A DNA stretch of 64,000 bases from Methylomonas fluvii (lineage in GTDB: Bacteria > Pseudomonadota > Gammaproteobacteria > Methylococcales > Methylomonadaceae), in assembly GCF_014850975.1 (NCBI RefSeq), contig NZ_JACXST010000002.1:930001-994000 (forward strand), read 5' to 3'. Under the pieces are notes generated by a model. It was not told the origin of the DNA, did not search any database, and saw only the letters and a program-made list of their open reading frames with translations. This document shows positions 51,129 to 59,835 of the stretch, one piece after another. The stretch's first letter is position 1, and the number at the start of each line of letters is the position of its first letter. Made by a program: the position numbers and the translations under genes.

Positions 51129-51521
51129 ATGAATAAGCGAATATTTCAATCCTTGACCGCACTTTCGCTGTTGATCACTAGTTCGCTTAGTTATGCGGAG
51201 GGCATACTCATTAAATCCGAGCCAAAAAACAATGCCGCGCTTACTAATTTCGACGGCAACATCAAATTGTGGTTTAGCGGCAATGTCAGTGGACGCTCTC
51301 CATCGTTGGTGGTGGTAGACAACAAGGGTAATCGGGTCGACAACAGCGATAGCCGTTTGGTGTTGGGCGAACGCCACCGCCTGACAGCAACAACCAAGCC
51401 CTTAACACCCGGCGCTTACGCGGTGCGTTATCGCGTGATTACCGAAGACGGCTTGATTGTCAGCGGTGTGTCGAAGTTTTCCGTTACCGATAGACCGGTC
51501 TCCACTGAGGTGAATCCGTGA
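51129..51521 (+). CDS. CopC-fold periplasmic protein lacking the usual copper ligands
   Basis: A 130-residue exported protein. After a signal peptide (cleavage near LSYA-EG) the mature part has the CopC/YobA beta-sandwich pattern: LIKSEPKNNAALTNFDGNIKLWF, then HRLTATTKPLTPGAYAVRYRV and a final SKFSV strand. In CopC the mature N-terminal His and a DxH in the last third bind Cu(II). Here the mature protein begins Glu-Gly and the EDGLI stretch has Leu where the His is expected, so the classical site is missing. It may bind another metal or act structurally. GTG of the next gene overlaps its stop. Confidence 0.8.
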   Translation: MNKRIFQSLTALSLLITSSLSYAEGILIKSEPKNNAALTNFDGNIKLWFSGNVSGRSPSLVVVDNKGNRVDNSDSRLVLGERHRLTATTKPLTPGAYAVRYRVITEDGLIVSGVSKFSVTDRPVSTEVNP

Positions 51522-52132
51522 AAACCGTTCAGATTTTACTGGCGTTCGTCGTGCTGTTCGTTGCCATCGCTCAGTGCCATGCCTCTGTACCTTTGGGCGC
51601 TAGTCGTAAAGGTGTGGGGGGCAGTTACGACATGTACGGTTGTATGCACACCAATGATTACTATGTGGTCAATTTCGCTGCGTATCAGTTAGGCGCAAAC
51701 CAGACAATAGATCCTAAAAATCTGCCGGCGGCGGAATGTAACGATCTGCCAAACATAGGTAAAACTCAAATTTCCATTGATTTGCTTGATTTGGATGTGC
51801 GCAAAAAGCCGGTGGCATTAAAGATTCTGCGCGAAGACGGGCAGACCATTGCCGAATTGCCCATGTCCGTCGTGAAACAGGGCGTGCTGTCTTTGACAGT
51901 CAATTTTAAAAACGCGGGGAAATATCAGGCCGTTATCAGTGTAGACGACACCGATTTGCATACGCCGCTTGACGTTAGCGCCTTACACATCCCACTGACC
52001 GTAGCATTGGTTACAGAACAGTCTGGTGGAAATCACGGGCTGATGATCTTGATTGCCATCTTTGGTGTCATTGTTGCCGCCGCTGCTTTCTTCATACCTC
52101 GTTTGCTCAATAGGCAATCTATTGAGTCATAA
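51518..52132 (+). CDS. Exported protein with C-terminal membrane anchor, unknown
   Basis: A 204-residue protein with GTG start overlapping the previous stop. A signal peptide (LAFVVLFVAIAQCHA) leads a beta-rich periplasmic domain (ISIDLLDLDVRKKPVALKIL, GVLSLTVNFKNAGKYQAVISV), and a C-terminal membrane helix LMILIAIFGVIVAAAAFFI with a basic end anchors it. Cys residues in YDMYGCMHTN and AECNDLP may pair. I recognise no family. Position links it to the CopC-fold protein, with which it may form a periplasmic complex. Confidence 0.72.
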   Translation: MKTVQILLAFVVLFVAIAQCHASVPLGASRKGVGGSYDMYGCMHTNDYYVVNFAAYQLGANQTIDPKNLPAAECNDLPNIGKTQISIDLLDLDVRKKPVALKILREDGQTIAELPMSVVKQGVLSLTVNFKNAGKYQAVISVDDTDLHTPLDVSALHIPLTVALVTEQSGGNHGLMILIAIFGVIVAAAAFFIPRLLNRQSIES

Positions 52133-52168
52133 CCTAACCAATATATCTTTCCATCCAAGGGATTCAGT

Positions 52169-52642
52169 ATGAAATTTCCATTTATTCGGATCAGCCAAAC
52201 CTTTGCTGCGGCCGTTCTTTTGACAGCCTGTGCCAGCCATCATCCACCTGTATCTGAACTGACTCAGTTCACACCAGGCTTGGGTGAAATCATGGCTCAA
52301 AGCGCAGTACGTCATGCGAAGCTGTGGTTTGCTGGACGTGCGCAAAATTGGGAATTGGCTGCGTATGAAATAGATGAATTGCATGAAGGCTTTGAAGATG
52401 CAAGTAAATTCCACCCCACCCACAAAGACATCAAACAACCGATTCCAGAGTTGATTGCTCGATATATGGACCAACCGCTGGCCGAACTGGAACAAGCCAT
52501 CAAAGACAAAAATACGCAGGCATTTTCCGAGCGTTACGATCACTTAACAGCATCTTGCAACGCCTGCCATCAGGCAACGGATTTTGGATTCAACAAGGTG
52601 ATCCAGCCAAGCTTTAATCCTTTTGCCAATCAGTCGTTTTAA
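52169..52642 (+). CDS. c-type cytochrome-like lipoprotein
   Basis: A 157-residue lipoprotein. The lipobox is LLTACAS near residue 20. The body is helical (NWELAAYEIDELHEGFEDAS, AELEQAIKDKNTQAFSERYD) and one heme-binding motif CNACH lies near the C-terminus (HLTASCNACHQATDFG). A four-helix layout with heme at the end recalls cytochrome c'-type proteins. It is likely membrane-anchored and faces the periplasm. Its role in the metal cargo is unknown, perhaps redox or heme or metal sensing. Confidence 0.8.
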   Translation: MKFPFIRISQTFAAAVLLTACASHHPPVSELTQFTPGLGEIMAQSAVRHAKLWFAGRAQNWELAAYEIDELHEGFEDASKFHPTHKDIKQPIPELIARYMDQPLAELEQAIKDKNTQAFSERYDHLTASCNACHQATDFGFNKVIQPSFNPFANQSF

Positions 52643-52720
52643 TTATCGAGTGAAAGATCGAATATCGGATTGATTAGTGGAATGGAAAACAATGGTTTTA
52701 TCCATAGGCAGGTTTTAAAC

Positions 52721-53152
52721 ATGAAAATTTCATCCGGATTTTTAGCTGTATTGATTTGCGTCATGCTCAATGCTTGTGGCAACACAAACCAAATCAATGG
52801 CAAGACTATGAAAACCGCTCATAAATCGGTGGCTTTCATCAAAGAACACCTGCCGGCTAATCAGCGCGTCGAATTTGAAGTGGCTTACTGGGGGCTACGC
52901 AATCAAATAAAAGACGATGCTGAGTTTCTCAAAACTATTAATAACAAAACCTCACTCGATATTATCGAGCTTGGAAAGGCGAGTTTTACCAAGAGTAAGG
53001 CGGCAGGTGTGGTCGAGGTTGCCGGCTATGATAATTGGGATCAAATGATTGCCAAGCAGATTGAACAACGTACCGAACAAGATCGCTCTGCCGTCGATTC
53101 TAAAGATAAAAAGGGCTATCCAAGCGTCGATTACAAAATGCACGCGATGTAA
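52721..53152 (+). CDS. Lipoprotein, unknown
   Basis: A 143-residue lipoprotein with lipobox LNAC (VMLNACGNTNQ) near residue 17. The body is helical and charged (KSVAFIKEHLPANQRVEFEV, EFLKTINNKTSLDIIELGKA) with no cysteine pair. I recognise no family. The ATG at 52721 follows a modest ribosome site; the upstream in-frame residues do not look like a signal peptide. It lies between the cytochrome-like lipoprotein and the HupE gene. Confidence 0.7.
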   Translation: MKISSGFLAVLICVMLNACGNTNQINGKTMKTAHKSVAFIKEHLPANQRVEFEVAYWGLRNQIKDDAEFLKTINNKTSLDIIELGKASFTKSKAAGVVEVAGYDNWDQMIAKQIEQRTEQDRSAVDSKDKKGYPSVDYKMHAM

Positions 53153-53198
53153 CGTCAATTCTTTCAGTGAGTTTCAGAAACATAGTGAGGATATAGCG

Positions 53199-53774
53199 AT
53201 GAAAAGCAAGGCAAGATATTTTCAAAAATTTAGTTTGGCGGGTTTGGCATTGGCGCAACCCATTGTGGCAACGGCTCATCCTATGCATTGGGCAAGTGAA
53301 TCGATAGGTTTTCTTAGTGGTTTCATTCATCCAATCACCAGTTCAGATCATATTTTTACTATGTTGGCGGTCGGATTATTAGTATCCAAGGTGAGTAAGA
53401 AAGCAATTTGTCTCATGTTTTTATTTTTTGTAACTTTAATGCTGATTGGTGGCGTGTTAACTCTGATTCCTGTTGAAATTGTATACGCTGAGAATGTAAT
53501 GCATTTTTCCGCTTTATTACTAGGCTTGACTATTATTTCCGGTCACAAGGTTTCGTCGCTTATAGCAATGCCTCTTGTTGCTAATTTTGCATTATTTCAC
53601 GGCTATGTACATGCCTACGATATTTGGCTTGATGCCGATGCCTTCAGCTATACAGTTGGTTTTGCGTTGGCAACAGCGACATTGATCCTAGTAGGCATAG
53701 GCATAAGATCGTTGATTGATCGGTTAGTCCCAGAAGATGATACGCATGTTTTTGGCGGTTCGTTTCATAGGTAA
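53199..53774 (+). CDS. HupE/UreJ-family membrane protein
   Basis: A 191-residue membrane protein. It has a signal-like start (LAQPIVATAHP) followed by GFLSGFIHPITSSDHIFTMLAVGLL, the HP...DH...M..VG signature of HupE/UreJ proteins, and about six membrane segments. HupE and UreJ are implicated in nickel uptake for hydrogenase and urease. With nikR nearby, nickel is a plausible substrate; the family also contains proteins of other or unknown function. The start at 53199 is the ATG with AGTGAGG upstream. Confidence 0.85.
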   Translation: MKSKARYFQKFSLAGLALAQPIVATAHPMHWASESIGFLSGFIHPITSSDHIFTMLAVGLLVSKVSKKAICLMFLFFVTLMLIGGVLTLIPVEIVYAENVMHFSALLLGLTIISGHKVSSLIAMPLVANFALFHGYVHAYDIWLDADAFSYTVGFALATATLILVGIGIRSLIDRLVPEDDTHVFGGSFHR

Positions 53775-53928
53775 GAGTTTTAGACACCTAGGAATATAGC
53801 TTACATATTAATAATATTAATTCATACAAAATCACTCAATTCAAAGGAGTTCACAAAAATCTAAAGTCAATAATTACAACATCAGAAATATTAACCAACG
53901 AATACATCAATTAACAAAGAGTTAAATT

Positions 53929-54297
53929 ATGTCGCTAAAGAAAATTTTTATCACTTTCATCCTGTTTTTTTCGATGCTGGGCCTGTCCGGAACTTCCTTT
54001 GCAAAGGAAGCAAAGGTAGATAACGCTGCAGTTTTGAAAGATATTGATGCAAAAATCCAGGCAGCTCTGGATTCATTTCCTGCTGCAAATGCTGACAAGA
54101 CAGCAACCCTGATCAAAGATATTTCCGAGAGTGCTAGTGAATTGAGTGCAAATTATAAATTCGAGTTCGAGCGTGATAAAGCTGTTATCAAATTGAAAAA
54201 AGCAAGAGAGTTGACAAAAAAATCTGATTTTGCAGGGGCGGAACAAGAGTTAAAAAGCGCCAGAGAAAGTTTTGCAAATTTGCCAAAATTCCAATAA
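53929..54297 (+). CDS. Small helical periplasmic protein
   Basis: A 122-residue exported protein. A signal peptide (KIFITFILFFSMLGLSGTSF, cleavage near FA-KEAK) is followed by a purely helical body with repeats of charged heptads (LKDIDAKIQAALDSFPA, RDKAVIKLKKARELTKKSD). It lacks cysteines and heme motifs. I recognise no family. A hairpin terminator at 54320 ends its transcript before the two-component genes. Confidence 0.7.
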   Translation: MSLKKIFITFILFFSMLGLSGTSFAKEAKVDNAAVLKDIDAKIQAALDSFPAANADKTATLIKDISESASELSANYKFEFERDKAVIKLKKARELTKKSDFAGAEQELKSARESFANLPKFQ

Positions 54298-54319
54298 TAG
54301 AAATTAAGGTGCCTATATG

Positions 54320-54350
54320 CAGCCATGAGCGTGGTTTTATGGCTGTATTT
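54320..54350 (+). terminator. Hairpin with T-rich tail
   Basis: CAGCCAT at 54320-54326 pairs ATGGCTG at 54339-54345, followed by TATTTG. The 5' arm is repeated nearby at 54359-54365 (CAGCCAT again). It probably ends the transcript of the gene at 53929. Confidence 0.65.
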
Positions 54351-54481
54351 GTCTGCACAGCCATGAGCTGTTTAGTTGATGTATGGTTATCCAAAAACGT
54401 TACTAATAAATATATTTTTAGTTATTAAAAGTTTTTGAGAGCCTATTATGGGTCTCAATAATATAAACAAAGTTAAATTTA

Positions 54482-55147
54482 ATGAGACTGCTGGTCATTG
54501 AAGACGATTTAAATTTATCCTTGTCATTAAAGATGGATTTAGGGAATGCCGGCTACGTGGTGGAGACTACACATGATGGCGAATTAGGTGAATTTCTAGG
54601 AGCGACTGAACACTACGACGCCGTGATACTTGATTTAGGTCTGCCGAGGATGTCCGGACTTGAGGTTCTAAGGCAATGGCGTCAAGCAGACAATCATACT
54701 CCCGTTATTGTGATCACTGCACGCGATGCCTGGTTTGAGAAAGTCGATGGTTTCAAAGCCGGTGCCGATGATTACCTCTGCAAACCTTTCCATCCCCAGG
54801 AATTGCTCGCCAGACTACAGGCTGTCTTGAAACGGGTACACAACCTGAATCAAGCCAAGTTAAGAGTTTATGGCATCGAGCTTGATGAAGATGAGCAAAC
54901 CGTCACGGTGGATGGCAGCAATATCCAAGAGTTGACCGCGATTGAGTTCCGCCTGTTGCGTTACTTTATGCTGAACGCTGGCAAGGTGCTGAGTAAGACG
55001 CAACTAGGCGAACACGTCTACAGCGAATCTACTGAACCCGATAGCAACGTCCTTGAAGTATACGTTAAGCGCCTACGCAAAATTGTTGGAAACGATTTGA
55101 TTCATACCCGCCGCAGCCAAGGTTATTTCTTCGGGCTCAAATCATGA
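54482..55147 (+). CDS. OmpR-family response regulator (PhoP-like)
   Basis: A 221-residue regulator. The receiver has the acidic pocket E7-D8-D9, phospho-acceptor D51 (AVILDLGLPRMSG), T79 and K101 (DDYLCKPF). The C-terminal winged helix ends with the OmpR signature VYVKRLRKIVGNDLIHTRRSQGYFF. It would control transcription in response to its partner kinase, whose start overlaps the end of this gene. The adjacent TonB receptor gene is the obvious target, which is inference. Confidence 0.94.
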   Translation: MRLLVIEDDLNLSLSLKMDLGNAGYVVETTHDGELGEFLGATEHYDAVILDLGLPRMSGLEVLRQWRQADNHTPVIVITARDAWFEKVDGFKAGADDYLCKPFHPQELLARLQAVLKRVHNLNQAKLRVYGIELDEDEQTVTVDGSNIQELTAIEFRLLRYFMLNAGKVLSKTQLGEHVYSESTEPDSNVLEVYVKRLRKIVGNDLIHTRRSQGYFFGLKS

Positions 55148-56469
55148 TGTCTCTGCGTAAACGCCTGGGCCGCGGCCTGATGGCGGTGCTGTGCGTGATA
55201 TTCATCGCACACTGGATTGCCGCGGACTGGATCATCCGCACCGCAGCCGAAAAGCAAATGGCCAACCGTTTGGCCGATGACGGCTACTCGCTGTTGGAAA
55301 CATTAGCCTATAGCGATAACGACCAGGTCACCTTCAATAATTTTCACATCAGTTCGGTTTACGACCGCCGGCTGTCCGGCCATTACTATTTGGTCAAAGT
55401 GGATACCAGGGCCTACCCCTCGCCGTCTTTATTGGACTTCCCTCTAGCTGTTGAACCGGTTGCCCCGGATCAGTCCAGGCTTTACCACCTAACCGGTCCA
55501 AATCAAAGCCCGTTACTGGTATTGGGCCTGGGAGCCGTCAGATTCGGGCATAGAGTTAACATCAGTATTGCCGAAGACCTGTCGGCGGTTGATCATGACA
55601 TTACCTCGATTCGGGCGGCTTATTTCGGCCTAACCTTGCTGATTTTGTTCAGCGCAATCGGTTTGCTGCGCTGGGACATCCAACGTTCACTGCGACCGCT
55701 GAATGCGGTTGGTAGCGAATTGGAACAGGTTACCAGCGGCACTAGGCAAAAAATCGAGTCGGATGTGCCGGAGGAAATCCAACCACTGGTGCAAGAGATC
55801 AATCATCTACTGGAAGTGCTGGCACGGCGGCTGCAACAGTCTCGAACGGCGATGGGCAATCTGGCCCATGCACTAAAATCGCCGATGACTCTCCTACTCA
55901 GAACAACAGAAGATCCACTATTCGATACCCGCATCGATCTACGATTGCAAGTTAACACGCAAGCCGAAACCATCCAGCGCTATATTGAACGTGAACTGAA
56001 ACGCGCTCGAATAGCGGGCGACCAACAGGCTTCAGCCGCGTTTAACCCGCGTCAGGAAGTCATTGCGCTAAAAAAGACCTTGCGCACTATTTACGCCGAT
56101 AAGCCTTTGGATATTCAAGTCACCGTACCAAACTATCTCATCCATTTTGATCGCGAAGACATGATGGAGATACTGGGCAATCTGCTGGATAACGCCTGCA
56201 AATGGGCGAACAAGCGGATTGATGTTGAAATCACGCTGTCTGACTTAGCGGTTATCCGTGTCGCCGATGATGGCCCCGGCTGCCTCACCGAGGATTTGAC
56301 GCACCTAACCCAACGCGGCCAACGCTTAGACGAATCGGTTCAAGGGCATGGCCTCGGCTTGGGTATCGTCTTGGACATCGTCGACACTTACCACGGCTCT
56401 TTGCAATTTGGACGCAGTAAAACCTTAGGCGGTTTTCTGGCGACGGTAAGCTTGCCTATACGCCAATAG
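55144..56469 (+). CDS. Sensor histidine kinase (PhoQ-like)
   Basis: A 441-residue inner-membrane kinase. Membrane segments lie near residues 10-30 (LMAVLCVIFIAHWIAADWI) and 158-178 (AAYFGLTLLILFSAIGLL), with a periplasmic sensor domain between. The phospho-acceptor is His in MGNLAHALKSPMTLL (about residue 242). The ATP-binding domain has the N box LGNLLDNACKWAN, DDGPGC and GHGLGLGIV. The ligand is unknown; a metal is a fair guess from its surroundings. It is coupled to the response regulator. Confidence 0.93.
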   Translation: MMSLRKRLGRGLMAVLCVIFIAHWIAADWIIRTAAEKQMANRLADDGYSLLETLAYSDNDQVTFNNFHISSVYDRRLSGHYYLVKVDTRAYPSPSLLDFPLAVEPVAPDQSRLYHLTGPNQSPLLVLGLGAVRFGHRVNISIAEDLSAVDHDITSIRAAYFGLTLLILFSAIGLLRWDIQRSLRPLNAVGSELEQVTSGTRQKIESDVPEEIQPLVQEINHLLEVLARRLQQSRTAMGNLAHALKSPMTLLLRTTEDPLFDTRIDLRLQVNTQAETIQRYIERELKRARIAGDQQASAAFNPRQEVIALKKTLRTIYADKPLDIQVTVPNYLIHFDREDMMEILGNLLDNACKWANKRIDVEITLSDLAVIRVADDGPGCLTEDLTHLTQRGQRLDESVQGHGLGLGIVLDIVDTYHGSLQFGRSKTLGGFLATVSLPIRQ

Positions 56470-56603
56470 CCACTGAGTTCATCCTCAGGGATTTTCAGCT
56501 TCGATTCAGTCGAGTTCGTTACATTAAGGACCGGCGCGTTCCCTATCGGCTTGTCAGGCAATGGGAATGCAGGTATTCCCAATTTCAAATTGAAGCGAAT
56601 CAA

Positions 56604-58874
56604 ATGCATAAACAACCTGGATTTCTGCCCGCTTTGCTGCTGAGTTTAATGAACCAAAGCGTGGCAGCCATTGAACCTGATCAGCATATCAACCAAGCTG
56701 ACAATAGCGTAGAAGCTCTGTCAGCCGTTGAGGTAGTGGAAAGCGTTGAAAAAGCCGCGACATTTTCCGGTTCGACTTCGGTGATTGATAAGCAAACCTT
56801 GGAACGTGATCAGGTATTTACCGTCAATGAAGCGTTGCGTAAGGTACCGGGCGTTTACGTCCGCGATGAGGAAGGATTTGGTCTGCGGCCCAATATTGCC
56901 TTCCGAGGCCAAAATCCTTTCCGTTCCACGAAAGTGTTGTTTCTGGAAGACGGTATTCCGTTCAACTTTGCGCCCTACGGCGACAATGACATTTACTACC
57001 ATCCGCCGGTGGAGCGCTACGATGGCATCGAAATCTACAAAGGTGCCGACTTGACCCAATTCGGCCCGCAAACCATCAACGGCGCAATCAATTACTTGAC
57101 ACCCAAAGTGCCGACTACGCCCGGCGGTTTCGTCAGCTTTACCGGCGGCAACCGGGATTATTTGAACGGCCACGCTCGCTACGGCGGCATGACCAAGAAT
57201 GTCCAAGGCCTGGACGCTGTAGGCGGAGTGGTCGATTACGTTCACAAGGAAGGCATGGAAAACCGCGACAATACCTTTGCCGTGGTGGACGACGCCAACC
57301 TGAAAAGCATCGTCGATTTCGATGCCCGTAACCGCTTGACCCTGCGCGGCGACTTCTACCACCAGGACGAACAAGGAGCGACCTTCGGCATGACGGATGC
57401 CGAATATCGCAATCTGGGCGCTCGTTACAATCCGGACAAGAATGCCAGCTTCATTAACGACCGCTGGTCCACCTCTGCAACCTACGAACATAGCTTCAAT
57501 AACGACGTAACGCTGGAAACCAGTTTTTACTGGTCGGCCTACGAACGCAACTGGTGGCGGCAGCAGAACCAGTTTCCGACCGAAAACCAATGCGGAGCAA
57601 CGTATGTGCAAAACCGGCAGAACGGCATTCCGGTCGATATGGATACCTGTAATTATGACATCGGCCGCAAGCGTAATTACGAAACCTGGGGTATCGCGCC
57701 GACATTACACGCCAAACACGATTTGTTCGGGATCGAAAGCCATTTGGATGCCGGTTTTCGTGCGCACTTCGAGAATCAATACCGGCAGCAAATTAGAGGG
57801 AGTACGCCCACCGCTCGTAGCGGTACTGTATTAGAAAACAATGAGCGTTTCGCGGATGCTTACTCTGGTTTCGTGCAAAACAAATTTGTCTGGAGCGATT
57901 GGACGTTTACGCCCGGTGTGCGAGTGGAGTCGGTTGGTTACGAACGCAAGAATTTATTGAACGGCGCGCAAGGCCAAAGCAGCATGACGGAAATCCTGCC
58001 GTCATTCGCTATGACGTTCAGTCCCATTGAGGAAGCTACTTTATTCTTCGGCATTCATCGCGGCTTCGCGCCGCCGAGAGTCGAGGACAGCGTCAACAAT
58101 AGCAACGGTGCATCAGTGGAAGTCGGGCCGGAAATCAGTTGGAATGCCGAATTCGGTATCAGGGCCAGACCGACACGTGGCGTCAAAACCGAATTGACTT
58201 ACTTCCACAACAATTTCGATACACTGACGGTATTGGGTACAGTCGGTGGTGCGGATACGCCGGTGGCACAGGGCCAAGCGTTATACGAAGGCATCGAGCT
58301 GATGGCGCGGACCGATCTCGGCGACGTATTCAATTGGTCGCATAATCCCTACGCGCAAATTGCCTATACCTGGCTGCCGACTGCCGAAACTACGTCGCCG
58401 TTCCATTGTTTGCCCGATAGCGGCCAGACTGCGTCCAGTCAGAGTGCAAGCTACACTGGATTTTGTCCGGGCGGCAACGTGTTCGGTTCGGCGGCAGGCA
58501 AACGCGCGCCCTATGCGCCGGAAAGCCTGTTGACCGCTACACTCGGGTATTCAAACCAATCGGGTTTTGATGCACATTTGGAAGCGGTATTCGTCAGCGA
58601 ACAGTTCTCCGATTTTATGAACCTTGATAGCGCTAACGATATGCCGACCGTGACTGGGGGTAATCGCGATGCCTTAATCAAATCCGGGCAGTTCGGCAAA
58701 ATCAACGATTACGTGGTGGTTAACTTCGCCACGTCGTACAAGATTCACAAGGACTTGACCTTGTTCGTGTCGATGAAAAACATGCTGGACAACACCTACA
58801 TCGTAGACCGCGTGCGCGGCATTCAACCCGGCGCACCTCGCCTGGTGCAGGCGGGATTCAAATATGAATTCTGA
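56604..58874 (+). CDS. TonB-dependent outer-membrane receptor (FecA-like)
   Basis: A 756-residue receptor. After a short signal (residues 1-22) and linker, the plug domain has TSVIDKQTLERDQVFTVNEA, VPGVYVRDEEG, LRPNIAFRGQNPF and GIEIYKGADLTQFGPQTIN, followed by a 22-strand barrel ending in an aromatic residue (AGFKYEF), all as in FecA-type siderophore receptors. It imports an iron chelate, or possibly a nickel complex given the nikR gene; sequence alone does not decide. Two-component genes lie just upstream on the same strand. The gene has its own intergenic region with a GGGAAT/ATTCCC hairpin at 56564-56581. Confidence 0.93.
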   Translation: MHKQPGFLPALLLSLMNQSVAAIEPDQHINQADNSVEALSAVEVVESVEKAATFSGSTSVIDKQTLERDQVFTVNEALRKVPGVYVRDEEGFGLRPNIAFRGQNPFRSTKVLFLEDGIPFNFAPYGDNDIYYHPPVERYDGIEIYKGADLTQFGPQTINGAINYLTPKVPTTPGGFVSFTGGNRDYLNGHARYGGMTKNVQGLDAVGGVVDYVHKEGMENRDNTFAVVDDANLKSIVDFDARNRLTLRGDFYHQDEQGATFGMTDAEYRNLGARYNPDKNASFINDRWSTSATYEHSFNNDVTLETSFYWSAYERNWWRQQNQFPTENQCGATYVQNRQNGIPVDMDTCNYDIGRKRNYETWGIAPTLHAKHDLFGIESHLDAGFRAHFENQYRQQIRGSTPTARSGTVLENNERFADAYSGFVQNKFVWSDWTFTPGVRVESVGYERKNLLNGAQGQSSMTEILPSFAMTFSPIEEATLFFGIHRGFAPPRVEDSVNNSNGASVEVGPEISWNAEFGIRARPTRGVKTELTYFHNNFDTLTVLGTVGGADTPVAQGQALYEGIELMARTDLGDVFNWSHNPYAQIAYTWLPTAETTSPFHCLPDSGQTASSQSASYTGFCPGGNVFGSAAGKRAPYAPESLLTATLGYSNQSGFDAHLEAVFVSEQFSDFMNLDSANDMPTVTGGNRDALIKSGQFGKINDYVVVNFATSYKIHKDLTLFVSMKNMLDNTYIVDRVRGIQPGAPRLVQAGFKYEF

Positions 58875-58952
58875 TCGCAATATAGCGACTGATGACACGA
58901 CCGCTTGTTTTACCCCAAATTCGTAAAATCGCTGTTGTGCACAGACGTAGAC

Positions 58953-59156
58953 TTATTTTTGGTCAGAATTATTTGAAATATTAGATGGACCGGCTTCTTC
59001 GTTCTGACCGCTGCCGCGTATGAGGGTGTAGAGGGTTTTACAGCCTAAACAACAAAAAATCTTTTGCCCTTCTGCGGTTTTAAGCTCAAACCCCGCAACC
59101 TTTACCGGTAAACCGCATAGATCACAGGGCGTATCGTCTGCAACGATTTCAGGCAT
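58953..59156 (-). CDS. Small zinc-ribbon metal-binding protein
   Basis: A 67-residue protein with CDLCGLP at the start and [10 protein letters not shown] near residue 35, the layout of the metal-binding domain found at the N-terminus of some heavy-metal P-type ATPases (the CCGC-type domain). No ATPase gene is in view, so it is free-standing or a remnant. Its ATG overlaps the stop of the HU gene by 8 bases, so the two are coupled. It may carry copper, zinc or nickel; the metal is unknown. Confidence 0.7.
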   Translation of the reverse strand: MPEIVADDTPCDLCGLPVKVAGFELKTAEGQKIFCCLGCKTLYTLIRGSGQNEEAGPSNISNNSDQK

Positions 59157-59424
59157 TCACCGCTTCTTTCAGCACTTTCCCAGCTTTAAACCCAGGTAGT
59201 TTTGCCGAAGCAATGGTCAGTTCAGCGCCGGTTTGCGGGTTGCGGCCCTGACGCTCGGCACGTTCCTTGACTTCGAAATTGCCAAACCCCACTAACGATA
59301 CCGAATCGCCGTTTTTCAAGGTATTTTGAATGGCACTGAGGATGCCATCCAAGCCCCGCCCGGCATCGGCTTTACTGAGGTTCGCATGGCTGGCAATAGC
59401 GTCAATGAGTTCGGATTTATTCAT
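59149..59424 (-). CDS. HU-family histone-like DNA-binding protein (second copy)
   Basis: A 91-residue HU with [20 protein letters not shown] and [15 protein letters not shown], clearly homologous to the HU at 6064-6336 but with many substitutions. I start at 59424; a frame-open extension to 59466 does not match HU. It is upstream of the small metal-binding gene. A terminator at 59568 separates it from the group II intron. Confidence 0.93.
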   Translation of the reverse strand: MNKSELIDAIASHANLSKADAGRGLDGILSAIQNTLKNGDSVSLVGFGNFEVKERAERQGRNPQTGAELTIASAKLPGFKAGKVLKEAVNA

Positions 59425-59835
59425 AAGGTCCTCGCTGGGCTTAGGGTTGATGATCGTCAATTCCACAGATAATGGTCTTTCGTTTATTCAAATTTGGTAA
59501 TGCAACAAAGAGGATTAAATCTTGACATCCATCACCTCCAGTATAGGGTTTGGTAGCCCATGAATGACGAAAAAAATCCGGCATGAAGCCGGATAAAGGG
59601 AAGTCACTGCATTGCTTCGCATACAAGCAACGTCTCCTAGGCTACCTATTCCAAGCCAAACTGAAAATGTGACCGATTGCCGCATGATGGTTTGTCACAG
59701 ATTTACGATAATTCACAAACCCTTTCAAAACCAAGCAAAAGAATTCCTTTATGGCTTGGCTTTTAGAATTACCGAATTGATTGGATGTTTGCTATGAGCC
59801 CGTAACCAGACGATCGGTTAGTTGAATGCCGAATG
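59425..59835. other. Gap between HU and the group II intron
   Basis: No gene is seen. It contains the 3' exon side of the intron insertion, a hairpin terminator at 59568-59594 on the - strand, and the promoter zone of the HU gene. The frame that overlaps the intron end here is a chance extension. Confidence 0.45.
59568..59594 (-). terminator. Hairpin terminator reading leftward
   Basis: ATCCGGC/GCCGGAT around ATGAA at 59576-59594 is followed, on the - strand, by a run of T (A-run at 59570-59576 on the + strand). It would stop transcripts coming from the group II intron side before the HU gene. Confidence 0.75.

Noticed and set aside
53800-53827. Second NikR box before the gene at 53929
   Set aside because: TCATAC is present, but the other half site at the right distance reads CTTACA.
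56721-57611. A 296-residue frame on the - strand inside the TonB receptor
   Set aside because: It is a codon-pattern shadow of the receptor gene; no ribosome site or family match.
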